Source: an uncultured Eubacteriales bacterium (lineage in GTDB: Bacteria; Bacillota; Clostridia; Christensenellales; Aristaeellaceae). From it: DNA of 52,054 nt. Every line of letters starts with the position of its first letter. The stretch's first letter is position 1. The notes under the pieces are model-generated. The model was not told the origin of the DNA. It saw only the letters and a program-made list of their open reading frames with translations, and ran no database searches. A program made the position numbers and the translations under genes. Positions 25,429 to 34,649 of the stretch are shown piece by piece. The stretch spans positions 1 to 52,054 of the forward strand of contig CACWXP010000026.1 of assembly GCA_902764875.1 (NCBI GenBank), in the 5' to 3' direction.

Positions 25429-26919
25429 ATGGCGAAATATTTGGCGGCTTTGGATCAGGGGACCACCAGTTCGCGGGCGGTGCTCTTCACGGAAGACGGG
25501 CAGGTTGTTTCCTCCTATAACCGGGAGTTTCCGCAGCATTATCCGAAACCCGGATGGGTTGAGCACGACCCGAAGGATATCCTGGACAGCCAGATTGTTT
25601 CCCTTCGGGAGGCGGTGCGGCTGGCGGATATCAACCCGGCAGACATCGCGGCCATCGGCATCACCAATCAGCGGGAGACCACGTTCCTGTGGGACCGGAA
25701 AACCGGCGAATGCTGCGGGAACGCGATTGTATGGCAATGCAGGAGAACCGCCGGCATTGTGGACGACCTGGTACGGGCCGGCCACGGGGATATGATCCGC
25801 CGGAAGACAGGGCTGGTTCCGGACGCCTATTTTTCCGGAACGAAGCTGAAATGGATGCTGGATTACTACAATCTCCGCGAAAAAGCGGAGAAGGGCGACC
25901 TGTGCTTCGGAACGGCAGACAGTTTCCTTTGCTGGAACCTGCTGGAAGACCGGCCCCACGTGACGGACGCCACGAATGCGGGACGGACCATGCTGTTTAA
26001 TCTTCGGGAACAGGACTGGGATGAGGATCTTCTGGAACTGCTGGATATTCCGAGGGCATGCCTGCCCCGGGTGGTGGACACGGCGGGGATGATCGGCATG
26101 CTGGATCCGGCCATTCTGGGCTGCAGAATCCCGGTGACCGCCATGGCCGGAGACCAGCATGCCAGCCTTTTCGGCCAGGCCTGTCTGAAGACGGGGGATG
26201 TGAAGAATACCTACGGCACCGGCTGCTTTATGCTGATGAACACCGGGGAGATCCCCGTCGAAAGTCAAAACGGACTGCTGACGACCATGGCCTGGCGGAT
26301 CGGCGGGAAACCGACCTATGCGCTGGAGGGAAGCGTTTTCATGGGCGGCGCCACGATTCAGTGGCTGCGGGACGAGCTGAAAATCATTTCCACGGCGGCG
26401 GAAAGCGAAGCGCTGGCATTGAGCGTGAACGGCACGGGCGGGGTTTACCTGGTGCCGGCTTTCACGGGGCTGGGCGCGCCGTGGTGGGACATGTACAGCC
26501 GGGGCACGCTGATCGGCATGACCCGCGGCACCGGACGGCCGCACATTGTGCGGGCGGCGCTGGAAGCGATCGCCTATCAGAGTGCGGACCTGATGGAGGC
26601 TATGGTAAAGGACGCAGGCCACCGGCCCGGGCGGCTGCAGGTGGACGGCGGGGCCAGCGCCAATGCCTTCCTGATGCAGTTCCAGGCGGATATCTGCGGG
26701 ATTCCGGTGGTACGGCCGAAGGTGCTGGAAACCACGGCACTGGGCGCCGCGCTGCTGGCCGGACTGGGCGCCGGAGTGTTCGCGACGCCGGGGGAAACAA
26801 CCAGGGCCTGGAAACAGGATCTGGAATTTACGCCCCGGATGGACGAGGCTACGCGGCTGCTGGAGATGAACGGCTGGCACAGGGCGGTGGAGCGGAGCCT
26901 CGGATTTGCGAAAGCGTAA
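25429..26919 (+). CDS. glpK: Glycerol kinase
   Basis: It phosphorylates glycerol with ATP to sn-glycerol 3-phosphate. The 496-residue FGGY-family protein has the N-terminal ALDQGTTSSRAV phosphate loop, GITNQRETT, the AGDQHASLFGQ segment near residue 241, GTGCFMLMNTG, and the C-terminal DGGASANAFLMQFQADI followed by ETTALGAALLAG. Start ATG 25429 is preferred over the in-frame TTG six bases upstream. No glpF or glpD lies next to it. The downstream pgsA uses glycerol-3-phosphate-derived lipid precursors, a possible metabolic link. Confidence 0.96.
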   Translation: MAKYLAALDQGTTSSRAVLFTEDGQVVSSYNREFPQHYPKPGWVEHDPKDILDSQIVSLREAVRLADINPADIAAIGITNQRETTFLWDRKTGECCGNAIVWQCRRTAGIVDDLVRAGHGDMIRRKTGLVPDAYFSGTKLKWMLDYYNLREKAEKGDLCFGTADSFLCWNLLEDRPHVTDATNAGRTMLFNLREQDWDEDLLELLDIPRACLPRVVDTAGMIGMLDPAILGCRIPVTAMAGDQHASLFGQACLKTGDVKNTYGTGCFMLMNTGEIPVESQNGLLTTMAWRIGGKPTYALEGSVFMGGATIQWLRDELKIISTAAESEALALSVNGTGGVYLVPAFTGLGAPWWDMYSRGTLIGMTRGTGRPHIVRAALEAIAYQSADLMEAMVKDAGHRPGRLQVDGGASANAFLMQFQADICGIPVVRPKVLETTALGAALLAGLGAGVFATPGETTRAWKQDLEFTPRMDEATRLLEMNGWHRAVERSLGFAKA

Positions 26920-27000
26920 ACAAACGAGATCCTTGTGAACGTATGATTTTGCAAACCGCAGCAAGGACGATAAAAGACAGAATGAAAGAAGCTGAGAACC

Positions 27001-27594
27001 TTGCAGGAAAAGATTCGTAAACTGTTTACCAATGTCTGGAACATTCCGAATGTGCTGACGATGCTGCGGCTGATTCTGATCCCGGTGTTCGTGGTGCTGT
27101 TTTTCAACGGGCAGAAGATGGCGGCACTGGCGGTGTTCTGCATTGCCAGCTTCACCGATTTCCTGGATGGCTTCCTGGCACGGAAACTGAACCAGGTGAC
27201 CGATTTCGGCAAATTGTTTGACCCCCTGGCGGACAAGCTGATGGTGCTGACGGCGATGATCTGCCAGACGTTCTGGGGGCCGCTGCCCCTGGTGGCCGTG
27301 CTGATCGTTGCGCTGAAGGAGCTGGTGATGGTCTTCGGCGGCATGTTCATGCTGAGCAAAAACGTGGTGGTCTATGCCAACTACTACGGAAAGGCGGCGC
27401 AGGTGGGCTTCATCGCCTCGCTGATCCTGAGCTTTTTCCACGACAAGTTTGAGGAAGGCAATGTTAAAGTGCTGGGGATGACGCCGGACATTCTGCTGCT
27501 GTGGATTACGGTAGGCTTAGCCATCATCGCCATGATCGTATACGCCGTGCAGGCTGTGAGAACTATCCGGAAGAACGAAAAAGCAGGCAGTTAA
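27001..27594 (+). CDS. pgsA: CDP-diacylglycerol--glycerol-3-phosphate phosphatidyltransferase
   Basis: It catalyses the committed step of phosphatidylglycerol synthesis, transferring the phosphatidyl group from CDP-diacylglycerol to glycerol 3-phosphate in the membrane. The 197-residue protein has several hydrophobic helices. The full CDP-alcohol phosphotransferase signature is visible at about residues 57-83 (DFLDGFLAR, then DFGKLFDPLADK), with all four metal-binding aspartates. A TTG start at 27001 fits the conserved N-terminus (NIPNVLTMLR), but the ribosome binding site is weak. It lies 81 bases after glpK. Confidence 0.93.
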   Translation: MQEKIRKLFTNVWNIPNVLTMLRLILIPVFVVLFFNGQKMAALAVFCIASFTDFLDGFLARKLNQVTDFGKLFDPLADKLMVLTAMICQTFWGPLPLVAVLIVALKELVMVFGGMFMLSKNVVVYANYYGKAAQVGFIASLILSFFHDKFEEGNVKVLGMTPDILLLWITVGLAIIAMIVYAVQAVRTIRKNEKAGS

Positions 27595-27758
27595 AAAACG
27601 TACGCGTGAAGAAACGGAGAAAAGAAAACCGGCACGACGTAAACAGACTATAAGGAAACAGACGCGGGGAAAACGCGAACAAAGAAAACAAGTACTCAGA
27701 AAGCAAAAATGGGAAAGACAGTCACAGAGAAATCAAACAGAAGAACGCGGAGGCAGAA

Positions 27759-29084
27759 ATGAGAACAGACGGAAGAGCGCCGGAACAGAAACGGCCGGTG
27801 AGTATTGAAACGGATTTTGTGCGCACGGCATACGGCAGCTGCCTGATTGCCACGGGGAATACGAGGGTGATCTGTACGGCCAGCGTGGAGGAAACGGTTC
27901 CTCCTTTCCTGAAAGGCAAGGGACAGGGCTGGGTGACGGCGGAATACGCGATGCTGCCGGCCTCCACCATGGAGCGCAAAAAGCGGGACGGCATCAAAAA
28001 GGACGGCCGGAGCGTTGAGATTCAGCGACTGATCGGCCGGAGTCTGCGGCAGGCTGTGGATCTGAAAGCCCTGGGAGAGCGGACGATTACGCTGGACTGT
28101 GATGTGCTGGAAGCGGACGGGGGCACCCGCACCGCGTCGATTACCGGCGCCATGGTGGCGCTGACCTGCGCCGTAGATCGGATGATCCGGGAGAAAAAAC
28201 TGCTGATCAGCCCCATTATTCATCAGGTGGCGGCGATCAGCGCCGGCATCGTCGGGGATACGCCGTGCCTGGACCTTTGCTATACGGAAGACAGCGGGGC
28301 CCAGGTGGACATGAACTTTGTGATGAACGAAAATCGGGAGTTTATCGAGCTTCAGGGCACCGGGGAAGGCAGGGCCTTCAGCGGGGAAGAACTGAACGTA
28401 CTGATGGGCTATGGCATCAAGGGGATTTCCGAGCTGATGCAGGCCCAGCGGGAGGCCCTGGGAGACCGGGCCCGGCATATCGCTCCGAAGCCGCTGCTGC
28501 TGGTTGCCACGGGGAACGAGCACAAGCTGAAGGAACTGCAGGAAATGTTCCGGGACTACTATACGCTGGCCCCGATGTCCGCGGCGGGCTTCTTCGGCCC
28601 GATTGACGAGAATGCTTCCACCTTTGCCGGAAACGCGGCGATTAAGGCGGAGGCCGTGTGCGCCGCCACCGGATTTCCGGCGATTGCGGACGACAGCGGA
28701 CTTTGCGTGGACGCGCTGGACGGGGAGCCCGGTGTGCTGAGCGCCCGATATGCTGGGGAGCACGGGGATGACAACGCCAACAACGACCTGCTGCTGAGCC
28801 GGATGCAGGGGAAAGAGGACCGGCGGGCCTACTTTATGTGCGCGCTGGCGCTGAAATTCCCGGGGAAGGAACCCTATATCGCGGAGGGGCGCTGCCCCGG
28901 CGTGATTCTGCATGAGCGCAGGGGTACCGGCGGTTTCGGCTATGATCCGCTGTTCCTTTATGAGCCGATGGGCAAGACCTATGCCGAGATGAACGAAACG
29001 GAAAAGAACGAGATCAGCCACCGCGCCCGCGCGGCTCGGGAAATGGCAAAAATCATGAAAAAAATCAGCAACGGAGGCAAGTGA
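27759..29084 (+). CDS. RNase PH fused to RdgB/HAM1 nucleotide diphosphatase
   Basis: Two enzymes lie in one 441-residue chain. Residues 1-243 are RNase PH, a phosphate-dependent 3' exoribonuclease that trims tRNA ends (TCMRTDGR-like start RTDGRAPEQKRPV, GQGWVTAEYAMLP, QVDMNFVMNE). Residues about 245-441 are RdgB, which hydrolyses dITP/XTP to the monophosphate (LLVATGNEHKLKEL, AIADDSGLCVDAL, GTGGFGYDPLF). Both active regions look complete. GGAGG precedes the ATG after a purine-rich 164-base spacer. The fused arrangement is known in some Firmicutes, where the two genes otherwise sit side by side. Confidence 0.92.
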   Translation: MRTDGRAPEQKRPVSIETDFVRTAYGSCLIATGNTRVICTASVEETVPPFLKGKGQGWVTAEYAMLPASTMERKKRDGIKKDGRSVEIQRLIGRSLRQAVDLKALGERTITLDCDVLEADGGTRTASITGAMVALTCAVDRMIREKKLLISPIIHQVAAISAGIVGDTPCLDLCYTEDSGAQVDMNFVMNENREFIELQGTGEGRAFSGEELNVLMGYGIKGISELMQAQREALGDRARHIAPKPLLLVATGNEHKLKELQEMFRDYYTLAPMSAAGFFGPIDENASTFAGNAAIKAEAVCAATGFPAIADDSGLCVDALDGEPGVLSARYAGEHGDDNANNDLLLSRMQGKEDRRAYFMCALALKFPGKEPYIAEGRCPGVILHERRGTGGFGYDPLFLYEPMGKTYAEMNETEKNEISHRARAAREMAKIMKKISNGGK

Positions 29085-29137
29085 TCCCGGAAGATGCGAA
29101 AAAAACCAGAAACAATACACGAAAATCGCCGGAAGCC

Positions 29138-29167
29138 TTGACGTTCAAAGGATAATCAGTGTAAAAT
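29138..29167 (+). promoter_or_regulatory. Promoter of the HerA-like ATPase gene
   Basis: TTGACG (29138-29143), an 18-bp spacer and TAAAAT (29162-29167) lie about 41 bases before the ATG at 29209. Confidence 0.65.
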
Positions 29168-29208
29168 AGCAAAAGATTCCAGGCGATAACGGAAAAGAGG
29201 TGCAGAAA

Positions 29209-30648
29209 ATGCTGCAGGACAACAGGATATGGGTTGGCACAAGCGCCGGCGGTCCTGTACATCTTCTGCCTGCCATGGCTAACCGGCACGGCCTGATCGC
29301 CGGGGCCACCGGCACGGGAAAGACCGTCAGCCTGAAGGTGCTGGCGGAAAGTTTTTCCGACCTTGGTGTTCCCGTTTTTCTGAGCGATATCAAGAGCGAT
29401 CTCAGCGGCATGGTGAAGCCGGGAGTGCGCAGCGACAGCCTTGACAAGCGGCTGCGGGGCTGCGGCGCTGATCCGGAGGCCTTTGCATACAAGGCATACC
29501 CGACGGTGTTCTGGGACGTATACGCGGAGCAGGGCCATCCGATCCGTGCGACGGTGGAACAGATGGGGCCTCTGCTGCTCAGCCGGATGCTGAGCCTGAA
29601 CGAGACCCAGAGCGGGGTGATGAATATCCTCTTCCGGGTGGCACGGGCAGAGGGATACGCCCTCCGGGATCTTCAGGATTTGAAGGCCATGCTGGTTCAC
29701 ATCGGGGAGAACGCGAAGGAATACACCCTGACATACGGCAATGTTTCTTCCGCCAGTGTCGGTGCGATTCAGCGGGCGGTGGCCATCCTGGAGGACCAGG
29801 GAGGAGATACCTTCTTCGGAGAGCCCGCGCTGGACATCGGAGACTGGCTGCGAGTGGCACAGAACGAAGACGGGACGGAACAGGGCGTGATCAACATTCT
29901 TTCCGCCGACCGGCTGTTCAACAACCCAACAATGTATTCGACTTTCCTGCTGTGGATGCTGACATCGCTGTATGACCGGCTTCCGGAGCGGGGAGACGCG
30001 AAAAAACCCCTGATCGTCTTCTTCTTTGACGAGGCGCACCTGCTCTTCAACAACTGCAGCCGGGCGCTGATGGAAAAGATTGAACAGGTGGTGCGGCTGA
30101 TCCGCAGCAAGGGCGTCGGCGTCTACTTTATCACTCAGAACCCGGCGGATATCCCGATGACGATTCTCGGCCAGCTTGGGAACCGGATTCAGCATGCGCT
30201 GCGGGCTTATACGCCGCTGGACCAGAAGGCCGTGAAAGTTGCGGCGCAGACCTTCCGGACCAATCCTGCATTTGACACGGAAGAAGCGATTACAACCCTG
30301 AAGACGGGCGAAGCGCTGGTTTCCTTCCTTGACGAACACGGCGCCCCCGGCATCGTCGAGCGGGCGACGATCCTGCCGCCGCAAAGCTTTATGGGTGCGA
30401 TTGCCGCGGAAGAGCGGGAGCAGTGCATTGCGGAGAGTCCCCTGTACGGCGTTTACGAAGAAGCCGTCGACAGCGAGGGCGCCTTTGAGAAGCTGAGCGC
30501 GCAGAAAAAGGCGCAGGAGGCCGCACAGGCGCAGACGACGCAAGCCCCCCGATTCCTGTTGGTGAACGGCGTTCTGCGGCAGGTTGTTCCGGTTGAACAG
30601 GCAAGAGAGTTTGTTCAGTACAATGGCAATTTGTGGCCGATCCTGTAA
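29209..30648 (+). CDS. HerA-like ATPase, DUF853 family
   Basis: The 479-residue P-loop ATPase has Walker A GATGTGKT near residues 31-38 and Walker [12 protein letters not shown] near residue 270. Its overall pattern is that of DUF853, the helicase HerA-like C-terminal family represented by E. coli Yjg[11 protein letters not shown] and [11 protein letters not shown] are family motifs. The biological role of the family is unsettled. It ends soon after the ATPase core, at the sequence [11 protein letters not shown]. The coiled-coil tail usually found in DUF853 proteins seems to be encoded by the next gene. ATG 29209 is preferred, since AAGAGG overlaps an upstream in-frame GTG. Confidence 0.82.
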   Translation: MLQDNRIWVGTSAGGPVHLLPAMANRHGLIAGATGTGKTVSLKVLAESFSDLGVPVFLSDIKSDLSGMVKPGVRSDSLDKRLRGCGADPEAFAYKAYPTVFWDVYAEQGHPIRATVEQMGPLLLSRMLSLNETQSGVMNILFRVARAEGYALRDLQDLKAMLVHIGENAKEYTLTYGNVSSASVGAIQRAVAILEDQGGDTFFGEPALDIGDWLRVAQNEDGTEQGVINILSADRLFNNPTMYSTFLLWMLTSLYDRLPERGDAKKPLIVFFFDEAHLLFNNCSRALMEKIEQVVRLIRSKGVGVYFITQNPADIPMTILGQLGNRIQHALRAYTPLDQKAVKVAAQTFRTNPAFDTEEAITTLKTGEALVSFLDEHGAPGIVERATILPPQSFMGAIAAEEREQCIAESPLYGVYEEAVDSEGAFEKLSAQKKAQEAAQAQTTQAPRFLLVNGVLRQVVPVEQAREFVQYNGNLWPIL

Positions 30649-30663
30649 TCCGGGAGCCACTGC

Positions 30664-31440
30664 ATGCATAAAAATGTCCCTGTTTCCTCAACGACCCCTC
30701 TCGCGGCGCAGGTGAGCACCGCGCAGACGAACATGGTACAGACATTCAAGGTATTCGATCCCGCAACCGGAGAGTATGTGGAAAAAGAAATCCCAGGCAT
30801 GACCCAGCCCGCGGAAGCGGTGCAGCAGGTTGCCGAGGCCGCGGTGCCGATGATTGAGACCGTTGCGGAAGCGGCGGCTCCTGTGGTACAGGCCGTCGCC
30901 GAGACAGCGGCGCCTGTGGTGCAGGCCGCGGCTTCCGTGGTTCAGGCGGCTCCTGTTGTTCAGGCGGCGCAGCCCGTGGTGCAGGCGGCTCAGCCTGTGG
31001 TGCAGGCCGCGCAGCAGGCGGTGCCCACCATTCAGGTGCAGCCCCAGCTGCAGCAGATGCCTGTCCTCGTGCAGGATCCTGCCACCGGCCAGATGGTACA
31101 GCAGATGATGACTGTTCAGTATGATCCCGCCACCGGAACCTATACTCCCGTGCAGCAGCAGCCGGTGGATCCCAAGGTGCTTGCGGAACAGCAGAAAGCC
31201 GCCGAAAAGGCAAAGAAGGAAGCGGAGCGCGTAGCCCGCGAACAGGAAGCTGCTGAGCGCCGTGCCCGGGCGGACGAGCTTCGGGAAGAAGCCGCCGAAC
31301 GTGCCCGCCGGAACGACTCCGTGGCAGGCCGCGTTAAGAACACAGCGATTTCCACCGCCACCCGTCAGGTGGTTTCCAGCCTGACGAAGAACGTTACCAA
31401 AGTAATAGACGATCTGATTGGCGGAGGAAAGAAAAAATAA
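30664..31440 (+). CDS. Repeat-rich coiled-coil protein, likely detached DUF853 tail
   Basis: The 258-residue protein begins 15 bases after the HerA-like gene. Residues about 60-115 are tandem hydrophobic repeats built on PVVQAA. DPATGxYxxx-type motifs occur three times (near residues 38, 139 and 155). A Lys/Glu/Arg/Ala-rich coiled coil spans about 175-220. The last 40 residues (GRVKNTAISTATRQVVSS...) resemble the C-terminal end of single-chain DUF853 proteins. I infer that it acts with the ATPase as a split partner. There is no signal peptide or clear membrane segment. Confidence 0.6.
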   Translation: MHKNVPVSSTTPLAAQVSTAQTNMVQTFKVFDPATGEYVEKEIPGMTQPAEAVQQVAEAAVPMIETVAEAAAPVVQAVAETAAPVVQAAASVVQAAPVVQAAQPVVQAAQPVVQAAQQAVPTIQVQPQLQQMPVLVQDPATGQMVQQMMTVQYDPATGTYTPVQQQPVDPKVLAEQQKAAEKAKKEAERVAREQEAAERRARADELREEAAERARRNDSVAGRVKNTAISTATRQVVSSLTKNVTKVIDDLIGGGKKK

Positions 31441-31467
31441 CACTATTTTTTACAGGAGGTATGGGTT

Positions 31468-31863
31468 ATGAAGAAGCTGATGAAAGAGTTCAAGGAATTC
31501 GCGTTTAAGGGCAACGTACTTGAACTGGCTGTGGCCGTGGTTCTGGGTGGCGCGTTCAACAAGGTCGTTACCGCCGTGGTCGACATTTTCCTGACGCCGA
31601 TTCTGGAAGCACTGCCGAAGCTGGAGAACGGCGGAACAGGTTTCGTCGGAAGCCTGATTTCGTTCCTGGCCGTTGTGGTGGAATTCCTGCTGACCGCGCT
31701 GATCCTCTTCGCGATCATCAAGGCTTTCAACAAGGCCAAGGATCTTAAGAAGAAGGAAGAAGCTCCCGCGGCTCCCACCACCAAGAAGTGCCCCTTCTGC
31801 ATGAGCGAGATCGACATCAAGGCGACCCGCTGCCCGCACTGCACGAGCGAGCTGAAGGAATAA
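31468..31863 (+). CDS. mscL: Mechanosensitive channel MscL with C-terminal zinc ribbon
   Basis: MscL opens under membrane tension and releases solutes on osmotic downshock. The 131-residue protein starts with the amphipathic MKEFKEFAFKGN and the first helix (VLELAVAVVLGGAFNKVV), then a periplasmic loop and the second helix (SLISFLAVVVEFLLTALILF). Where family members have a cytoplasmic helical bundle, this one continues through a Lys/Glu/Pro/Ala linker into CPFCMSEI...CPHC (residues about 109-127), a four-cysteine zinc ribbon. AGGAGG lies eight bases before the ATG. It is probably co-transcribed with the HerA-like pair upstream. Confidence 0.9.
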   Translation: MKKLMKEFKEFAFKGNVLELAVAVVLGGAFNKVVTAVVDIFLTPILEALPKLENGGTGFVGSLISFLAVVVEFLLTALILFAIIKAFNKAKDLKKKEEAPAAPTTKKCPFCMSEIDIKATRCPHCTSELKE

Positions 31864-31885
31864 GCACTGAACATTTTCAGGCAAA

Positions 31886-31932
31886 AGAAAGAAGCGATCC
31901 GGACCGGACCGCTTCTTCTTTCTTTTCTTCTT
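31886..31932. terminator. Bidirectional terminator between mscL and metK
   Basis: GAAGCG (31891-31896) and CGCTTC (31910-31915) arms enclose a TCCGG/CCGGA core. A T/C-rich tract follows on the plus strand, and a CTTTCTTTT tract on the minus strand. It serves two convergent genes. Confidence 0.75.
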
Positions 31933-31937
31933 ACGCG

Positions 31938-33107
<1,170 letters not shown>

Positions 33108-33146
33108 TTGGGGCTTCCTTTCTGCATCTCTGCGGTCGTGGGGGAT

Positions 33147-33180
33147 AAGAAAACCGCCTGGCTGCACACGAGCCAGACGG
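33147..33180 (-). terminator. Riboswitch-controlled terminator of metK leader
   Basis: On the minus strand, arms at 33171-33180 and 33154-33163 (CCGTCTGGCT/AGCCAGGCGG) form a 10-bp stem with one mismatch and a 7-base loop, followed by TTTTCTT. It lies between the SAM-I aptamer and the metK ribosome binding site, as expected for a transcription-attenuation platform. Confidence 0.85.
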
Positions 33181-33200
33181 ACGCAATCTTTTCGATTGGC

Positions 33201-33313
33201 CTTATCTGTCAGCGCTCCCCGGAGGGGTGTGCATGCGCTGCGGGATTTGGCACCAAGCTTTCTGCCGGTTGCCGTGACGTCATCGGGCCCGTCCCTCGGT
33301 CACTCGCGATAAG
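33201..33313 (-). ncRNA. SAM-I (S-box) riboswitch
   Basis: Read on the minus strand, P1 pairs CTTATC (33313-33308) with GATAAG (33206-33201). Between them are the S-box landmarks in order: GAGGGACGGGCCC, then TGACGTCACGGCAACC (P2/P3 junction), then GGTGCCAAATCC, a GC-rich P4-type stem (CCCCTCCGGGG) and GACAGATAAG. These match the conserved SAM-I core. A terminator follows, so SAM binding should stop metK transcription. Confidence 0.95.
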
Positions 33314-33325
33314 GTTTGCGGAAGT

Positions 33326-33354
33326 ATGATACACATCCCGTAACGGTTTGTCAA
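33326..33354 (-). promoter_or_regulatory. Promoter of the metK leader
   Basis: On the minus strand, a perfect TTGACA (33349-33354), a 17-bp spacer and TATCAT (33326-33331). Transcription would begin near 33319, just before riboswitch P1. Confidence 0.85.
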
Positions 33355-33363
33355 TAGTAGTAC

Positions 33364-33393
33364 TTGCCTATTTCCGGCTTTATTTGCTATAAT
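33364..33393 (+). promoter_or_regulatory. Promoter of pduL-like gene
   Basis: TTGCCT (33364-33369), an 18-bp spacer and a perfect TATAAT (33388-33393) lie 33 bases before the ATG at 33426. It is divergent from the metK promoter. Confidence 0.7.
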
Positions 33394-33425
33394 ATTTCCA
33401 CTACTTCAGAAAGAAGGTTCTGATC

Positions 33426-34001
33426 ATGGATAAAAAGATTCTTGTGGAAACATCTGCCCGTCACGTACATGTTACGAAGGAAGACCTGGAAACCCTGTTT
33501 GGCGCCGGCCATGAGCTGACGGTCAAGAGCTGGCTGTCCCAGCCCGGACAGTTCGCCAGCGAAGAGCAGGTTGATATCGTCGGACCGAAGAATACCCTGA
33601 AACGCGTCCGCATCCTCGGACCCGTCCGCCCGGCAACCCAGGTGGAACTGTCCCTGACTGACGCCCGCTCCATCGGCGTGACCGCTCCCGTCCGGGAATC
33701 CGGCGATATCGCGGGATCCGGCGCCTGCAAGCTGGTCGGCCCCTGCGGTGAAGTGGAAGTGGCGGAAGGCGTGATTGCCGCGAAACGTCACATCCATATG
33801 ACGCCTGCGGACGCCGCCGAATTCGGCGTAAAGGACAAGGACGTCGTTTCCGTGAAGGTTGAAACCGCCGGCCGTGCCCTGACCTTCGGGGACGTGGTGG
33901 TGCGTGTCAGCGAGAAGTTCTCCCTGGCCATGCATATCGACACGGACGAGAGCAACGCCGCCTGCGCCGTGAACGGCACCATGGGCGAAATGATCAAATA
34001 A
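33426..34001 (+). CDS. pduL: PduL-type phosphate acyltransferase
   Basis: PduL enzymes interconvert acyl-CoA (acetyl- or propionyl-) and acyl-phosphate, using two zinc ions, and can replace Pta in acetate fermentation. The 191-residue protein has both family zinc sites: SARHVHV near residue 14 and AKRHIHM near residue 122. KSWLSQPGQFASEEQVD and the ILGPVRPATQVELS stretch match the two beta-barrel domains. There is no N-terminal microcompartment-targeting extension and there are no shell genes nearby, so a housekeeping role in acetate/ATP metabolism is more likely. Good promoter and terminator; monocistronic. Confidence 0.9.
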   Translation: MDKKILVETSARHVHVTKEDLETLFGAGHELTVKSWLSQPGQFASEEQVDIVGPKNTLKRVRILGPVRPATQVELSLTDARSIGVTAPVRESGDIAGSGACKLVGPCGEVEVAEGVIAAKRHIHMTPADAAEFGVKDKDVVSVKVETAGRALTFGDVVVRVSEKFSLAMHIDTDESNAACAVNGTMGEMIK

Positions 34002-34023
34002 GGGAATACGCGCATCCTTTCAG

Positions 34024-34046
34024 ACCGGCCTTCGGGCCGGTTTTTC
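34024..34046 (+). terminator. Intrinsic terminator after pduL
   Basis: ACCGGCC (34024-34030) and GGCCGGT (34035-34041) with a UUCG tetraloop are followed by four T and a C. Confidence 0.85.
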
Positions 34047-34081
34047 GGCATCAGAAACACAGACGAAACGGAGGAATCATC

Positions 34082-34534
34082 ATGCTGACGATCGGAACCA
34101 GAGCCCCGGACTTTACACTGCAGGACCAGAACGGCCGGGAACGCTCGCTTTCGGAATTCAGAGGGCAGAAGGTCGTTCTGTACTTCTATTCGAAGGACAT
34201 GACATCCGGATGCACAAAGCAGGCCTGCGGGTTTGCGGAACTGTATCCGCAGTTTATGGAAAAAGGCGCCGTCGTGATCGGCGTCAGCAAGGATACGGCG
34301 GCGTCGCACAAGAAGTTTGAGGAGAAGTATCACCTGCCGTTCATCCTGCTGGCCGATCCGGAAAAGGAAGCGATTCAGGCCTACGACGTGTGGAAAGAGA
34401 AGAACATGTACGGCAAGGCGACTATGGGCGTTGTCCGCACGACGTACCTCATTGACGAGAGCGGAGTGGTCGTCAAGGCGTTTACGAAGGTGAAGGCTGC
34501 GGAGAATCCGCAGCAGATGCTGGAAGAGATTTGA
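34082..34534 (+). CDS. bcp: Peroxiredoxin, BCP/PrxQ type
   Basis: This is a thiol peroxidase that reduces hydrogen peroxide and organic hydroperoxides with electrons from thioredoxin. The 150-residue protein has the thioredoxin-like peroxiredoxin fold. The active-site region YSKDMTSGC44TKQAC49 gives the peroxidatic Cys44 and a resolving Cys49 five residues later, the PrxQ spacing. The family proline of YPKDxTPGC is Ser here. VIGVSKDTAASHKKF and ADPEKEAIQAY are family segments. GGAGG precedes the ATG. It stands alone between two terminator-like hairpins. Confidence 0.93.
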   Translation: MLTIGTRAPDFTLQDQNGRERSLSEFRGQKVVLYFYSKDMTSGCTKQACGFAELYPQFMEKGAVVIGVSKDTAASHKKFEEKYHLPFILLADPEKEAIQAYDVWKEKNMYGKATMGVVRTTYLIDESGVVVKAFTKVKAAENPQQMLEEI

Positions 34535-34546
34535 GGGACTGCAACG

Positions 34547-34565
34547 CAGACGCCAATGGCGTCTG
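34547..34565. repeat. Perfect hairpin after bcp
   Basis: CAGACGCC (34547-34554) and GGCGTCTG (34558-34565) form an 8-bp stem around AAT, with no T-tract. It lies just downstream of the bcp stop and could be a weak terminator or an mRNA end-protecting stem. Confidence 0.55.
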
Positions 34566-34588
34566 TGCCGCCGTGGGGATGTCGGGGG

Positions 34589-34617
34589 TTGTGGTTCGGG
34601 ATTGGAATTGATATAAT
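34589..34617 (+). promoter_or_regulatory. Promoter of the AAA/PD-(D/E)XK gene
   Basis: TTGTGG (34589-34594), a 17-bp spacer and a perfect TATAAT (34612-34617) lie 32 bases before ATG 34650. Confidence 0.7.
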
Positions 34618-34649
34618 CGAGGCAGAAACGGCGGGGGAACGTGATCAGA

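Noticed and set aside
25408-27441. 677-codon minus-strand frame across glpK and pgsA
   Set aside because: Shadow of two well-supported plus-strand genes, with no recognisable domain.
29065-30669. 534-codon minus-strand frame opposite the HerA-like ATPase
   Set aside because: Antisense shadow; the plus strand has clear Walker motifs.
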